From: Mikania micrantha
Lineage: Eukaryota; Streptophyta; Magnoliopsida; Asterales; Asteraceae
Reading direction: 5' to 3'
NCBI GenBank assembly: GCA_009363875.1
Contig: CM018693.1
Coordinates: forward strand, 73,888,986 to 73,952,985
Length of the DNA stretch: 64,000 bases
This document shows positions 44,826 to 56,654 of the stretch, one piece after another; the first letter of the stretch is position 1; the number at the start of each line of letters is the position of its first letter. The position numbers and the translations under genes are program-made. The notes under the pieces are model-generated. The model was not told the origin of the DNA and ran no database searches. It was given only the letters and a program-made list of their open reading frames with translations.

Positions 44826-45324
44826 CCTTCAACAAAACTATTACTGATAATATGACACGAGAGAAATCAATTCCTCGGTCTAACAGTCAATAGAATCGAA
44901 GGATTGAATTACAATTAGTTACTGTAGATTAATATCACCATGTGTCGTTTACCAAACCTGACTTGTGTCGCCCTGTTGCCGGTCATATGTTACCGGCCAA
45001 TGATAAAATACAATCAACGTACGACCTCACTCGCCGGCGGTTTGTTGAACCTATGGTACCACTTCGTTATCATCGGTTTAGTCACACTAAATTAACTGGT
45101 AAACGATTCTCTAAGAGGCACTTACAATGGAATATGATCTCATGAACACATGATTGTTGTGATATAATACAGACAGTTTAATAGTAATCAATTCTTGTGT
45201 GTTCTCATAGTTATGTGTTCTTATAGTCTTTAACAAAATGTTATAAGAACTTGTCTTATTACACGATCTTAGTAAATGTGCGAATGATTTTGTTATCATG
45301 ATTATCATTCTTGTTATCCCTTGT
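44826..45324. repeat. Host sequence right of the array, old LTR DNA
   Basis: No gene. The part near 45045-45170 (CCTATGGTACCACTTCGTTA, then a block ending GATATAATACAGACA) resembles 59930-60050, so this is repeat DNA shared with the LTR there. The last 150 bp resemble 47215-47340 (ATAAGAACTTGTCTTA / GTAAGAACTAGTCTTA, then TTTTGTTATCAT). It probably continues the LTR broken at 17939. Confidence 0.5.
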
Positions 45325-47192
45325 TGTCACACCCCGAGCCGGCGGGTTAGATCGAATTTCCCGTCGGGCGGAAGGTTCTCGGGGCTCGATATCGTGAGTG
45401 ATAATCGAAATGATCAGATTGTTTACATTGCACATCATATATAAATGAGAAACTGCTAAGTAAAAATAGAATTACAAAGTTAAATTACATCAGTTAAGTT
45501 CATAATTTAACAATGTAAATCTACTATCACATCATAAATCTTCTATCTTGTATCTGCACAAGATATACAAAATAAATCTGTAAAATGATGCTTCAAAATA
45601 TGCAGGTCCAAAAAGCTGGGTCCTCTAACTGGAAATCCTAGTCCAAAAGTAATAACTCTTTAGTTGACATGTTCGTCTCCTGAGAAGTCATGCAAAAATA
45701 AAGTCAACACATGGTTGGTGAGTTCATGTAATTTTATAAAAATGAGTTTGAATAACCTGAATGATAACCTTAACCTCACAATTAACCACCTATACCATCC
45801 AGTTCAGTATGCTTATATATAGGGCATATGTAGGGACGTGGCAACTTGATGAGGGTTGCATGGTCAAGGTTCGTGGTCACCTACTGGTTCGTCCAACTCA
45901 GCTATACCCCAACTAGGGTTCGGCCATGGTAAGGCTCGGCTAACAGAGGAAGGTTCGCCTAGGTAGATAAAAGAAACCCTAGGTTCATGTGGTCCTAAGG
46001 TTCGGCCATCAAGGGTTCGGTTGGCACAGGTTCGGCTAAGGCTCATGGGTTCCTAGGTTCGTGCATCTGAGTCTCCTTTTGAAAAAGGTTCGGCCGGCTT
46101 TATCCCCTCATGAACCTGTATCATCACCTCCATCACCGATCTTAACCTGTTTCAAATCAGTTTCTACAGTTTCCTAGTCATTTCTAAGAGTTTATCTAAG
46201 TATTTTCGAAGTGTTTATATCGGTTAATCAACGATGGGTTATAGAAGTCGAAATTTACAACAAAAATCGAGATAAAAACTGACATTTACCTCGCAAATGA
46301 TTGATAGAAGCTTAAATCCTTTGTACTTCTGTGATCTACGTGATGAGGGGGTCGTTTTGGCACCATGAACTCGCGAATCCGTTGAGAAATCACCAAGAAA
46401 TCTTAGAGAGAAGGTTGAAATTTCTAGTGAGAGAGTGTGGAGAGAGAGAGAGAGAGGACGAATTTTGTGTTGAAGAAAGGTAGGTGGATGGTGGTTGTGT
46501 CAATAAATGAGTTCATTAAATGCTTCATATTACCCGGTAGGTTCGGTCTCGTTCGGTTTCGTGTAAAACATCAGTTTCTCGTGGTTTTTGTAACGGAACG
46601 ACTCGGTTTTAAACTAAGATTTACGAAATTACTTTAGGTGGTTATTCCTAGTAAATTAACTAATTATCTTTTATTTATTTTAAATTCTCAAAAATATTAA
46701 ATTTACTGTTTAACATCGAATCGTACAGTCGTCGCACGTATTCGTTCGAATCGTCACCCGTACAAACACGACGATAACTATACTCTTCAATATTGTTTTC
46801 TAATTATCGGACATCATTCAGAACGTTAAATTTTCAGAATTATTCGTACAGATCGTCACCTATTCGAATAATTCGTCGATTTAGCATTCACGTAACGACA
46901 TCCGTGTTGTTTTGTTATATAAAGCCTCACATACGTTTATACAGAATAAAATCCTAACAAGTAATCTCATGATGGTTCTATGTTGCCAGATAATTATCTG
47001 ACTGATGAACCATGTTTCTTGAACTTTGTTTCTCTGAAATGATTCTGAGTTTGCTATATGATAATACGATATGATAATGATAATTGATATCAATATGAAA
47101 TACACCGAAATGCATATAGTTTGTACCTGATTACTGTTCGTGTTACTGTTTGAGATCACTGTTCCGGTACTGGTTCCGGCACTGATGTTACA
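45325..47192 (-). mobile_element. Solo gypsy LTR with perfect 5-bp duplication
   Basis: 1868 bp, TGTCACACCCCGAGCC..CTGATGTTACA, flanked by CTTGT on both sides (45320-45324 and 47193-47197). It has the U3 modules (GGTTCGG cassette 45865-46110, purine-rich block 46440-46456, hairpin motif 46839-46872) and the acceptor-like site (near 45680). The sequence jumps from the GGGCATATGTAGGG block (45822) straight to the cassette, so the TATA and donor region is missing. Solo LTRs form by recombination between the two LTRs of one element. Confidence 0.9.
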
Positions 47193-47397
47193 CTTGTATT
47201 TGTCTCGTGTAATCCCATAGTCTTCACCGAGTTGTAATCATAGTGTTGTAAGAACTAGTCTTACTACGCTTAGTTAACTCCGGTGGTGAATGATATGGTG
47301 AAATTTTGTTATCATCATATCATTCTTGTTAGTTGTTGTCATTGTCACAGTGTTGTCTCCTGGTTATCCCATTGTTCGTTCACGTAATTGAACGATT

Positions 47398-49511
47398 TGT
47401 AACAACCGGTTTTTAATAATGAAATGTATTTGAAATAGTCATTAATTGAACGATTGTGATTGTTGTAATTTGAAAATATGTGAGAAATTATGAACATGGG
47501 AGAAAACCGTGCGCAAAACAGAGTTACGGATTGTCCGGAATCGCGAAACAAAGAAAATTTCAAAGATATTGTGTTTTGGGACTCTTCGCGGTACGCCAAG
47601 GTGATTCCGAGGCTACTTCGTGGTACGCGAAGGACAAAAAATATCTGAGGACTCCGGATTTCTTCGCGGTACGCGAAGAGCTCTTGAGCCCTCCTTCGCG
47701 GTACACAACGGTTGTGGCGGTGGAAATGATCAGAATGAAATATCAAAAATTGATGCAGAGTTTATTTTTTTATATCTCTCGACCTCAAACACACATATAG
47801 TAATTCTGATCGAATTCTATCATCAAAATCAAGTTCTGAAGCTACCAGAACGTTTGGATCAAGCTAGGGTTCGATCCTACAACTCCTGATCGTCGTTTTC
47901 ATCCGAGAACTTCGTTCAAAAAGGGTAACGATTCGATCTCTGCAACTAGTTTAATATTGTGTGAATTAAGTTTAGTTTTGAATGTAATACTATGATTATG
48001 GGTATTGATTATTTCGTAGTTGATGACTATGGATTGTTAGAAACGAAAAAATTGATATTTTGACGGTGAAATCTTCGTTTTGAAGCCGGTATACTGTCCG
48101 GTTGTTATGAAGCCCAAATCATGGTGTAATAACTAGTAGGATGGGTAGAATATGATTTTAAATGAAATATGGATTATGATCCATGGGTTAAATGATGATT
48201 GTGATGAATTGATGTTAAAATTATTAACAGTTTTGATCATAAATGAATTTTTGAATAATAAAAGCGATTAAAGATCGTAACTAATATAATTGAACATCAA
48301 TTATTTGATGAAGTGCCTAAGGAGGCATGAAGTATGATTAATTGTGATAATTGACTAAAACTTGCTAAATGTAGTAAGAAAGAGTCAGTTATATGATAAA
48401 TTGACTTTGAACAAGTCAAATCAGTCAAGTGTGTTGAACTTGAATGTAAGTGCTATACGTGTTGAAACTAGTTGTATATGTATTTTTGCAACTAGGTGGT
48501 GGTATTGGAAATCAAACGATTAGTCATAGAGCAGGAAAGGAGCCTGGAGTTACTAATTCCTTATTTGATCAAGGTAAGTAATCCCACAACTATGACAACA
48601 CATAATAGACATTGAATTTGTTGTTGAAATAAATTGTATGATAAATATGGCGTTGGTGATAGGGTAATGTTGAACAATAAAAGTTCAACAACCTATGATA
48701 AATCCAATACCTTGGTGAATAAAAGTGTGGGAATTGTCTTAGATGGAAGTACCGGTGGGTGAACATCTTAAGACTTGAATTATTTATGACTCCACAATGG
48801 TGGATAGCTAGAGGTGCTAGAAAATGTCTTAGATGGAAGTACCGGTGGGTGAACTTCTTAAGACTTGAATTATTTATGACTCCACAATGGTGGATAGCTA
48901 GAGATGCTAGCAATTTGTCTTAGATGGAAGTACCGGTGGGTGAACATCTCAAGACTTGAACTAATTATGATACGAAAAATGTGTGGATAGTCAGAGGTGC
49001 TGACAAATAGCTTTGGTGGAAGCACAGGAATGTGAACACCATAGTGTACTTTTGATTAAATTACTGTGAGCAATAGTCGATGATTGGTAATATGATATTC
49101 TTACATTGTGAGAGTCAACTCGAATAGAAATGACTCAGTTTGAATATTGGTTATGAAAAATGTATTTTTACATTTTGTTGTGCAAAACCATTGGGGTTTC
49201 CTTACTTAGTTCTTATGAACTAATGGAAATTGTTGTGTGATGTTTTGTAGGTCAAACATGATGGACCTGGCTGTAAGGATCGAGGTGGACAAGGAATCGA
49301 ACAAACAAACCTTGTTGCAAATGTTTGAAATTTTTGTTTAAACTTACTTATGTAAATAAGTATTGTAAAATATGTGTCACATTTACGTTTGCGTTAAACT
49401 TTGTTTAATATTATTAAATAAAGAAGGTCAAACAAGGTTTTGAAAATGAATAATTTGCTCGGACCAACTCTGATATTATGGGAAACGATTGAATAGTAAC
49501 CGGGGGTTACA
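47398..49511 (+). repeat. Gypsy LTR, plus orientation, 5' LTR of a truncated element
   Basis: 2114 bp from TGTAACAACCGG to CCGGGGGTTACA (complementary ends), followed after four bases by a PBS. It contains four CTTCGCGGTACGCGAAG-type palindromes (47580-47710), a tandem repeat of about 90 bp (48735-49010) and an acceptor-like GTTTTGTAG|GTCAAAC ending near 49249. A different LTR family from the array. Only about 250 bp of internal sequence remains. The short ORFs inside are not supported as genes. Confidence 0.8.
48735..49010 (+). repeat. Tandem repeat of about 90 bp, three copies
   Basis: Units start TGTCTTAGATGGAAGTACCG at about 48735, 48825 and 48916 (spacing 90-91 bp). The first two are nearly identical, the third diverges after the middle, and a weak fourth follows from 49007. 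Confidence 0.85.
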
Positions 49512-49515
49512 AAGT

Positions 49516-49527
49516 TGGTATCAGAGC
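49516..49527 (+). promoter_or_regulatory. Primer binding site after the gypsy LTR
   Basis: TGGTATCAGAGC just after the LTR end at 49511. It shows that the LTR is a 5' LTR rather than a solo one. The internal remnant ends at 49768. Confidence 0.85.
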
Positions 49528-49768
49528 AATGGTTTGTGGGATTCAAGTGTTAGAAACATACTTGAACTCAAATCTTATGCTCTTGATATGTGATTAACAA
49601 TTCGATATCAGCCTCAATCATTATGCCGGAAGTATGACGTCAGTATTTATGTGTGAATTGCATATGTACACATTGTTGTGTATAAATTGTGTGAACCGAA
49701 CTTCTCATTTATGAAATGAAATGATGAAGATAAGGGCACGAGCGTGTGATTAACATGTTATTATGCCT

Positions 49769-50328
49769 TGTTGGACCAAAAGAACCAATGAGCTTGATCA
49801 GAAAAACCTTTAAGTCCCACAGATACATAACAACTGAAGAAGAACACAATAGCTGAAGGCCAATGAAAGTGATACAAGATTTGAAGAGAAGATCTGAAGA
49901 GTTACATGCTCTGAAGAACAAGTATTCTGAAGTTGTTCAAAACAGCTGAAGTGTTAGTCTTCAGATGTTGTAGATTGCCTTCAGTAGTTATAGTTATTCA
50001 GACTTTGTAAGAGGATGTCTTCAGACTTTGTGGACATCCTCAGTAGTTCTCTTTATTTCAGTTGTTGTAATAAGTCTGTTAGGTGTCAACATCAATGTGA
50101 CATCATCAGACGTCACTGTTCCTATAAAAGGACAGTTGACATTGTGTAATCGATAGCGAAGTTAGCGAATTAAATGAAATCATTCCTTTTACAGAACTTT
50201 TCTCTCTATAAATATGATTTACTGTTGTATTGATTTTCATGTGTTCTTACTATTTCTAAGCTAATTCATTACTGAATTCCGCTGCTATAATCTCTAAATC
50301 TGATCAAATTGAGAACATCGATCCTACA
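49769..50328 (+). repeat. Copia LTR (5') of a deletion derivative
   Basis: 560 bp, TGTTGGACC..GATCCTACA, followed by AA and the PBS TGGTATCAGAGC at 50331. It contains a TATA box and imperfect repeats of CTTCAG. It interrupts the internal remnant of the preceding gypsy element. Confidence 0.8.
50123..50130 (+). promoter_or_regulatory. TATA box of the copia LTR
   Basis: TATAAAAG about 200 bp before the LTR end, preceded by an ACGTCA-type site (CAGACGTCACTG, 50108-50119). Position and form fit a copia promoter. Confidence 0.6.
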
Positions 50329-50330
50329 AA

Positions 50331-50342
50331 TGGTATCAGAGC
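50331..50342 (+). promoter_or_regulatory. Primer binding site of the copia derivative
   Basis: TGGTATCAGAGC two bases after the LTR end, tRNA-Met type. Confidence 0.85.
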
Positions 50343-50406
50343 AGGTTAATCACTGATCGATTAAACAATTGATCTCTGAAACTGCTTATTTCAGAGACCA
50401 GACATT

Positions 50407-51012
50407 ATGTTTGCTACATGTGTCTGTGCTAGGTTTCAAGCTGCACCTAAAGAATCCCATTTGATTGCTGTCAAAAGGATCTTTAGATATTTGCAGGAAA
50501 CTCAATCACTGGGAATTTGGTATTCCACTGGGCATTCCTGTAAGCTGGTTGCTTTCTCTGATAGTGACTATGCAGGATGCAAACTCACCAGAAAATCAAC
50601 ATCTGGTGGATGCCAATTCCTAGGCAACTGTTTGGTTTCTTGGCAAAGTAAGAAACAAACATATGTTGCTACTTCCACAGCTGAAGCCGAGTACATTGCT
50701 GCAGCAAGCTGTACTTCACAAATTCTGTGGCTTCAGAACCAAATTTTGGATTATGGCATCACAGAGACTAAGACACCATTGTTAATGGATAGTGCCTCAG
50801 CTCTTTGTATTGTCAAGAATCCAGTTCAGCACTCTAGGACCAAACACATTGATATAAGACATCATTTTATAAGAGATTGTTTTGAAAAAGGTCTGATTGA
50901 TCCAAAGTTTGTTCCTAGTGCTGATGAACTTGCAGACATATTTACTAAGCCTTTAGATACTTCAACTTTTCAAAATCTGGTGCTAAGGCTTGGCATGCTG
51001 CAGTTAGAATAA
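50407..51012 (+). pseudogene. Copia RNase H fragment joined to the leader
   Basis: A 201-codon open frame. It is the C-terminal RNase H of copia pol with ESHLIAVKRIFRYL, the catalytic DSDYAGC (about residue 57), the STAEAEYIAA Glu (about residue 98), MDSASAL Asp and TKHIDIRHHFIRD, ending at FTKPL..LGM. In a full element several kilobases of gag, protease, integrase and RT precede this part. Here it begins about 65 bp after the PBS, so a large internal deletion joined leader and pol end. The ATG is simply the first Met in the fragment. The 3' LTR is missing; other LTR sequence begins near 51090. Confidence 0.85.
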
Positions 51013-53309
51013 AATGGATTTTATAATCTGGTTTAATTTCTGTTTTGTGTGTGTAACCTTGATTCTCATACCATATGGTGTTCCAACCGATCTAATACAT
51101 CAAAGGCATTTATATAAACCTTGTAGACGATTAGAAACAAACCTACAGGACTTAGAAACGAGAATGAAGTTGATGAGAACCATCCATGGTCGACAGGTTC
51201 GTAGAGGGTGATGATGCAGGTAGCCGAACCTGCATGTCCAGTGCATCAGCCGAACCTTTGAGGGAACCGAAGCTGCAGCCACCTGCAACGAACTTGTAGA
51301 CTCCTACACCAAACGAACCTAGGGTGGCGAACCCTTAGCACTTGAACCTGTCTCCGCCGAACCATATATGTGCCGAACCTGCATGCATGGAATGGCCAAA
51401 CCTTGGAATACCTCAAACCTGTGGAGATAGTAACGAACCTAGGAGAGGACTAAAGCCTTGAACTAGCCGAACCTAGGACGAACCTGTTGAGGCGCTACCT
51501 GAAAATCACGAACCTTCCTTTAGTGTGGGCTGAACCTATGGCAGATTCCACTAGGTTCGCTGCCTTCATGGTTTTAAAACCCAAAGATTTTAGAAATCTT
51601 ATATTCTCCCATGTGCATGGGGTTAGTCATGTGTGAACCATGCATGGGAAATTGGTTTATGTGCATGGGAGTTACTAAGAACCATTTTAAATGAAAAAAT
51701 GTAATTAAGGTTATTGGGAGTTAAGTTGTAATGATAGGAGCTTCCTTTAAATCTACTAACAATCCGACATAAGGGTTAACATCTATTTAATTAGTTTAAA
51801 ACTCTTGGTACTTTGATTGGGAAATCATGAGGATCAAGTAATGCAACTAAGGACATATGGGTTGATTTATTTTTAACACTTAGACCTTGGGGACACTTCA
51901 TAAGAAGTGTAACTAACTTAGATGATGTAAAATAATTATCTATGTTAAATTATTCAAAGATCCTGATTGTGATCGTTTAGAAATCAAAGACTATGATTGG
52001 GCCGATATGAGCCCAACGGGCTTAACTAAGGTCCATCACATGTTAAGTGGCATTTTAATCAAAGTTAATGATATTTTGTAAAAAGAAAATGGATTATAAA
52101 CTTGGTTAAATTGAATTAAATGGTTTCCTAAATTAATGTTTTAACTTAAAATGAAATTGATTAAAACATGTTAATTAATATTTGTATGACTAACTGTTGG
52201 GATAGGGGTTACAAATGGGAGTTGGGTTAGATTAGCTAGATGAAACCCTAGAAGCACAATAGTAATCTAGGACACTTAGTGGCACACACCGAGACCAAAC
52301 CCTATATACGACGGCTAATACGTATACTTACCGTATTAGAATTCTTTTACAACAACTCAGGAACTGAAGAAACCTAAGCAGCAACAATGAGTGCGCATTT
52401 TGTGATAGATCATCTGCACAGCAACACAGGTGAGTTCATTGCCCCTTTTTCTAAACATTTTTGTTTTCAAACGCGGGGCTGAGAAGCATGCGTAAACTGT
52501 TTTATTTAATTGTTTTACGTAAATGCTTTTACTTATAAACTGCTTATTGTTTATGCTTGTTGATACTCCTAGACTCCTGTCTAGGTCATTACTATGCAGA
52601 ATTAACTATCAAAGTAATTAAATTACTCTCAAGAGTAATACTCTAAATTCTAACACTCTAAACAAACCCTTAGTCCATCAAGCTCAAATTTAAGAATCTA
52701 AATTCAAAGTGGAATCAAAAGAACTAAAGCTAAAGATCATATTCAAAGAAATGTAATTCAGTATGTGATCTGAAAACAAAGGATCCTAATCAAGAATCAA
52801 ATATCATTGTGAAGTCATGGAGATTCTAAAGATCAAAATCAAGAGACTCAAGGAAATCATAAATCATAAATGTGTGTGAATCATTAAAATAATGAAATCA
52901 TTAAGATTTAATGAAATCATTAATACTTGAGTTAAGGTGGATGTCAGTTGTATAGAAATCAAGACCACGTGTAACACACATAAAGTCCCGGCGTAAATAG
53001 TAGACTCTTGTAGTCTAGCTATATGGGCAATAACGTGAATTAACAAACGAAATCAAGAGAATCAAAGAAGATCAGGAATCAAAGGATATCCGTAAAGTCC
53101 CGGCATGTATAGTAGACCAGTGGATCAAGCTGATATGGGCATCATTAAAATCCTGGCACACACAGGTAGACTCCTTGTGAGTCATGCCTGATATGGGTCA
53201 CGTGTGAGAGGGTACAACTTGGACAACCACCAACAACTAAGTCTAATTGATTAAGTCAAATAAGGCCCAATCATCATGTCTTAGTTTTAATTATATGTTT
53301 AACTATTAG

Positions 53310-53821
53310 CATGGTTGTAGAAGTCGCTAGGCGGTAGTCGAGCGGAGAGGGACCGCCTAGGGATTAATCGGCGCTAGGCGGATTGGAATTTTTATATGTA
53401 ATTTTACAAATATATATTATATACACACATTAATATCAATAATTTAATATAATACTTCAAATAATTTTAAAAATAAATTTAAATATACTAAATAAAGTAC
53501 TTTAAAGTGAAAACTTAAACATTGAGTTCAAAGTTTAGATATCAATTTCGATGTTAACTGGCTAGATTTGATGTTTCAGAGACATATTAATGATTTTTGG
53601 TTGAGAAATGTCTAAATAATCAAGAAATTGGTCCCTTTTTACAAGAAAAAAGTCGAAAAAAGTCAAAACAAGTCAAAAAAGTAAAAAAATAAAAATCTGC
53701 CTAAGCAGCCTAGGCCCCGCCTAGCACCGCCTAGCGCCTAGGCACCGCCTAGGCCAAAAATTAGACAGTTCTCGGGCGCCTAGCGCCTAGGCGGCCGCTT
53801 AGGGCGATTTTTACAACCATG
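53310..53821. mobile_element. hAT-like non-autonomous element (MITE)
   Basis: 512 bp with terminal inverted repeats CATGGTTGTA..TACAACCATG. The similarity extends inward imperfectly (GAAGTCGCTAGGCGG against AAAATCGCCCTAAGCGG). It is flanked by ACTATTAG (53302-53309) and ATTATTAG (53822-53829), 7 of 8 bases equal. An 8-bp duplication is the hAT size. The right end is packed with GCCTAGGC/GCGCCTAG motifs (53698-53800) and the middle is AT-rich without an ORF, so it needs a transposase in trans. Confidence 0.75.
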
Positions 53822-53964
53822 ATTATTAGTTTAATTAAACATTTAATATTATATTTCTACAAGTGCTTTGGGGTAATCATGAATACATGGTGACTCTAGA
53901 TATAAAAAGGTAAATCTATTTGTGGAAATCATAATCTAAATTGAAGGTGAATGGAGTGAAACGC

Positions 53965-54335
53965 TTAATTATCATTAACAACAATATGCTAAGCAGTCCG
54001 GTATGTGGTGGGATGTTGGCTAGGGCTTGTTCCCCAACATGTGCCCTATATACAAGCATACTTGATTGGATAGCATAGGTGGTTGTTGATGAGGTTAAGG
54101 TGGTCATTTCGGGGAATCAAGGTAAACATTTTCAGGGTAATCAAATGCTAAGAATCAAAGATCATGGAATCAAAGGTATTGGATGAAATGCTTAATTATC
54201 ACCAGGAACAATATATCATGTGGTTCGGTATGTGGTGGGATGTTGGCTGGGGCTTGTTCCCCTACATATGCCCTATATATAAGCATACTGAATTGGATGG
54301 TATAGGTGGTTAATGGTAAGGTTAAGGTTGTCAGT
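53965..54335 (+). repeat. Duplicated LTR block of about 230 bp
   Basis: CTTAATTATCA..TATGTGGTGGGATGTTGGCT..GGCTTGTTCCCC..CCCTATATA.AAGCATAC occurs at about 53965-54115 and again at 54191-54335, with differences. The array LTRs have one copy, in inverse sense. Confidence 0.65.
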
Positions 54336-54771
54336 CTGGTTATTCAAACTCATTTTTTTTTATAAAACTACATGAACTCACCAACCATGTGTTGACTTTA
54401 TTTTTGCATGACTTCTCAGGTGATGAACAGGTCAACTAAAGAGTCATTTCTTTTGGACTAGGATATCCGATAGTGGGCCTAGCTTTTGGACCTGCATACT
54501 TTTGGACATCATTACACATTTATTTTGTATATCTTGTGCAGATACAAGAGAGAAGATTTATGATGTGATATTAGATTTACATTGTTAAATTATAAACTTA
54601 ACTGATGTAATTTAACTTTGTAATTCTATTTTATATTAGCAGTTTCACATTTATATATCATGTGCATTGTAAACAATCTGATCATTTCGATTATCACTCA
54701 CGATATCGCGCCTCGGGAACCTTCCGCCCGACGGGGAATCCGATCCAACCCCGCCGGCTCGGGGTGTGACA

Positions 54772-56261
54772 ATTATCTTCTAAACATCTGACATCATCAA
54801 TCAATGAATGACCATACTCAGCCAACATATCCAGTTTGGCTACATATCCACAACACTTCAGACACTTTGGTTTTAGATTAAGACTTTTCATTGATGATGA
54901 ATCAACCTTTTTCAGATTTGTCTGAGCCATGAATGCCACACGAGATTCATCATTTACTTGAACTTCTTCAGCATATGATGACCAGTCAGCTCCAAACTAA
55001 TCTTCTACAAGTAACGCCTTATCTTTTGCTGGAGGAGTTGCCTTTGAAGGTGAAGGAACTGTAGATGACGAAGTAACAAGAGCTCCCCTTCTCGGATCAA
55101 ATTTGTCAGACTTATTTGCACCTTCAAATCTTGAGTTGTTTCTTACAAGCATTTCACATTTTCTGGCAAAATGTCCTAGATTTCCACAATTATAACATTT
55201 TACCTTCTCTTTGGAGAATCCTAGTTTCTTCTTTGAATTTCTTGACATCTCATTCCTTCAAGTTCTCTGAAGAAATCTCCTTACCCTTCTGGTTAACATA
55301 GCCATTTGCCACTGAATATCCATTTCCTCCAAGTCATCTGGATCAAGTTGATCCATATCCTAATCAGTCAATCTCTGATTATCATCTAGCACAACTAAAT
55401 CATATGCATTAATAAACTGCATGAAAAAGGCTACATACTCTTGTGACACCTTCACATTCATTAACTTTGATCTACTGCTTGATGTTTTCTCTTTAGTAGT
55501 TGCAGAAGTAAAACACACTTCTGTTGAATCATCAATAACAGCAGGTTTTTCTCCATCTTCAGTGCTTGATAAAAAAGCAACTGAACCAGAAAAAGAAGTA
55601 GGAGCAACGCTGGGTTTCATATAAAGACCTGGATTTTGAGTTGAAAACTTGTTTCCAGCCTTTCTGCATATCAAGATCAAAAGATTGAAGTTTAGAGATT
55701 AAAACATCAAGTTTTGTAATCTCTAAATCAGTATTTTCTCTGATGATCATAACATATGTCTCCCATGAAGATTGTAATGCATCTAAAATTTTATCATTTT
55801 GCTCTTCCAAAGAAACATCATAATCTAAATTGCTAAGCTCACTCAGCAATAATGAGTATCTAGTTACCAATTCTTTTTCTTTAGTAGTGTTCTCTTACTT
55901 CTTTTCAGTTGTTCACTTCCTTCACATCTTTTCGCTAGAGCATCCCACAATGCTTTAGATCTTTTATGTGATTTGAATGATTGAAAAATCTCTTTGGGAA
56001 GTGCCATTGTAAGCAAAGCATTGAGACATTTTTATACACCCCATTGAGCTGAGGTTGCTCATACCCTTCAGTCAATGGTATCTTTAGACTTGGATTGACT
56101 GTGGATAAAAATGATTCAAATCTAGCACTCCATGATGAATACTCACTCAATGAAATAAGTTTAGGAGGCTTTGTCATAGTACCATCCTCATTATCTGATA
56201 AGAGAGCAAATAATGAAGATATATTGGCCATTTGAAATTGTTTTGCTGAAATTATCAACAC
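54772..56261 (-). pseudogene. Copia gag, heavily broken (copy B)
   Basis: Read on the minus strand from about 56261: a short N-terminus (MANISSLFALLSDNEDG), the capsid start KPPKLISLSEYSSWSARFESFL and later DKILDALQSSWETYVMIIREN (near 55700-55780), then a zinc knuckle CYNCGNLGHFARKC (about 55150-55195) and the following linker. Several frameshifts and stops separate these pieces (breaks near 55930, 55560 and 55250). The linker runs straight into the neighbouring LTR end at 54771, so protease and pol are gone. Gag of this kind coats the RNA genome. SIRE-like copia by resemblance; lineage not proven. Confidence 0.75.
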
Positions 56262-56279
56262 TTAGATACTTTGAAACTG

Positions 56280-56460
56280 ATCTGTCGATAATAACAGTGT
56301 CGATAATTATGTATTGTCGATACTAGTAATATCGATGCACAAGTGTCGATACTAATAAGTTCAATGTAGTATCAATAGACTTGTCGATATTATCAATATC
56401 GATATACTGTCTATCGATACTCTTAATATCGATGCTCAACAATTCAAAAACCGTTTTCTT
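56280..56460 (-). repeat. TCGATA palindrome cassette in the copia B leader
   Basis: Between the PBS and gag. TCGATACTA..TAATATCGAT-type motifs recur about every 20-35 bp, many as short inverted repeats (for example TCGATATTATCAATATCGA near 56386). Confidence 0.75.
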
Positions 56461-56640
56461 CGAACTTATGAACTTCGATGATGAAAAATTGAAATCTTAA
56501 CAATTTTTCAAGTGCAGCAATCAATCTTCAGTGACAAATCATCATTTGATCATCCAAATTGATTAAAATATCATCAAAAAGTCTTCGAAAATAAGAATCT
56601 TCAAGAAATTTGTTCAACCGAAATCATAACCGAGCATAAT

Positions 56641-56652
56641 GCTCTGATATCA
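56641..56652 (-). promoter_or_regulatory. Primer binding site of copia B (decayed)
   Basis: TGATATCAGAGC on the minus strand, one G-to-A change from the standard TGGTATCAGAGC, two bases from the LTR end. Confidence 0.75.
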
Positions 56653-56654
56653 CT

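Larger units (their letters stand above)
51090..54771 (+). repeat. Gypsy LTR in plus orientation, left end truncated
   Basis: It ends CGGGGTGTGACA at 54771. Reading left to right it has the GGTTCGG cassette (as CCGAACC, 51195-51560), a donor-like CACAG|GTGAGTTCATTG (intron side from 52430), the block with GAAGCATGC (52486 onward), a duplicated GTGGTGGGATGTTGGCT block, and an acceptor-like ACTTCTCAG|GTGATGAAC (54419). It is thus the inverted counterpart of the array LTRs. A TGTAACATC-type start is absent, so U3 is cut. A MITE sits inside at 53310-53821. No PBS follows. Confidence 0.75.

Noticed and set aside
47580..49010. CRISPR-like or satellite array
   Set aside because: The repeats are short, diverge between copies, lack regular spacers and lie within a eukaryotic LTR. 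CRISPR is not expected in plant nuclear DNA.
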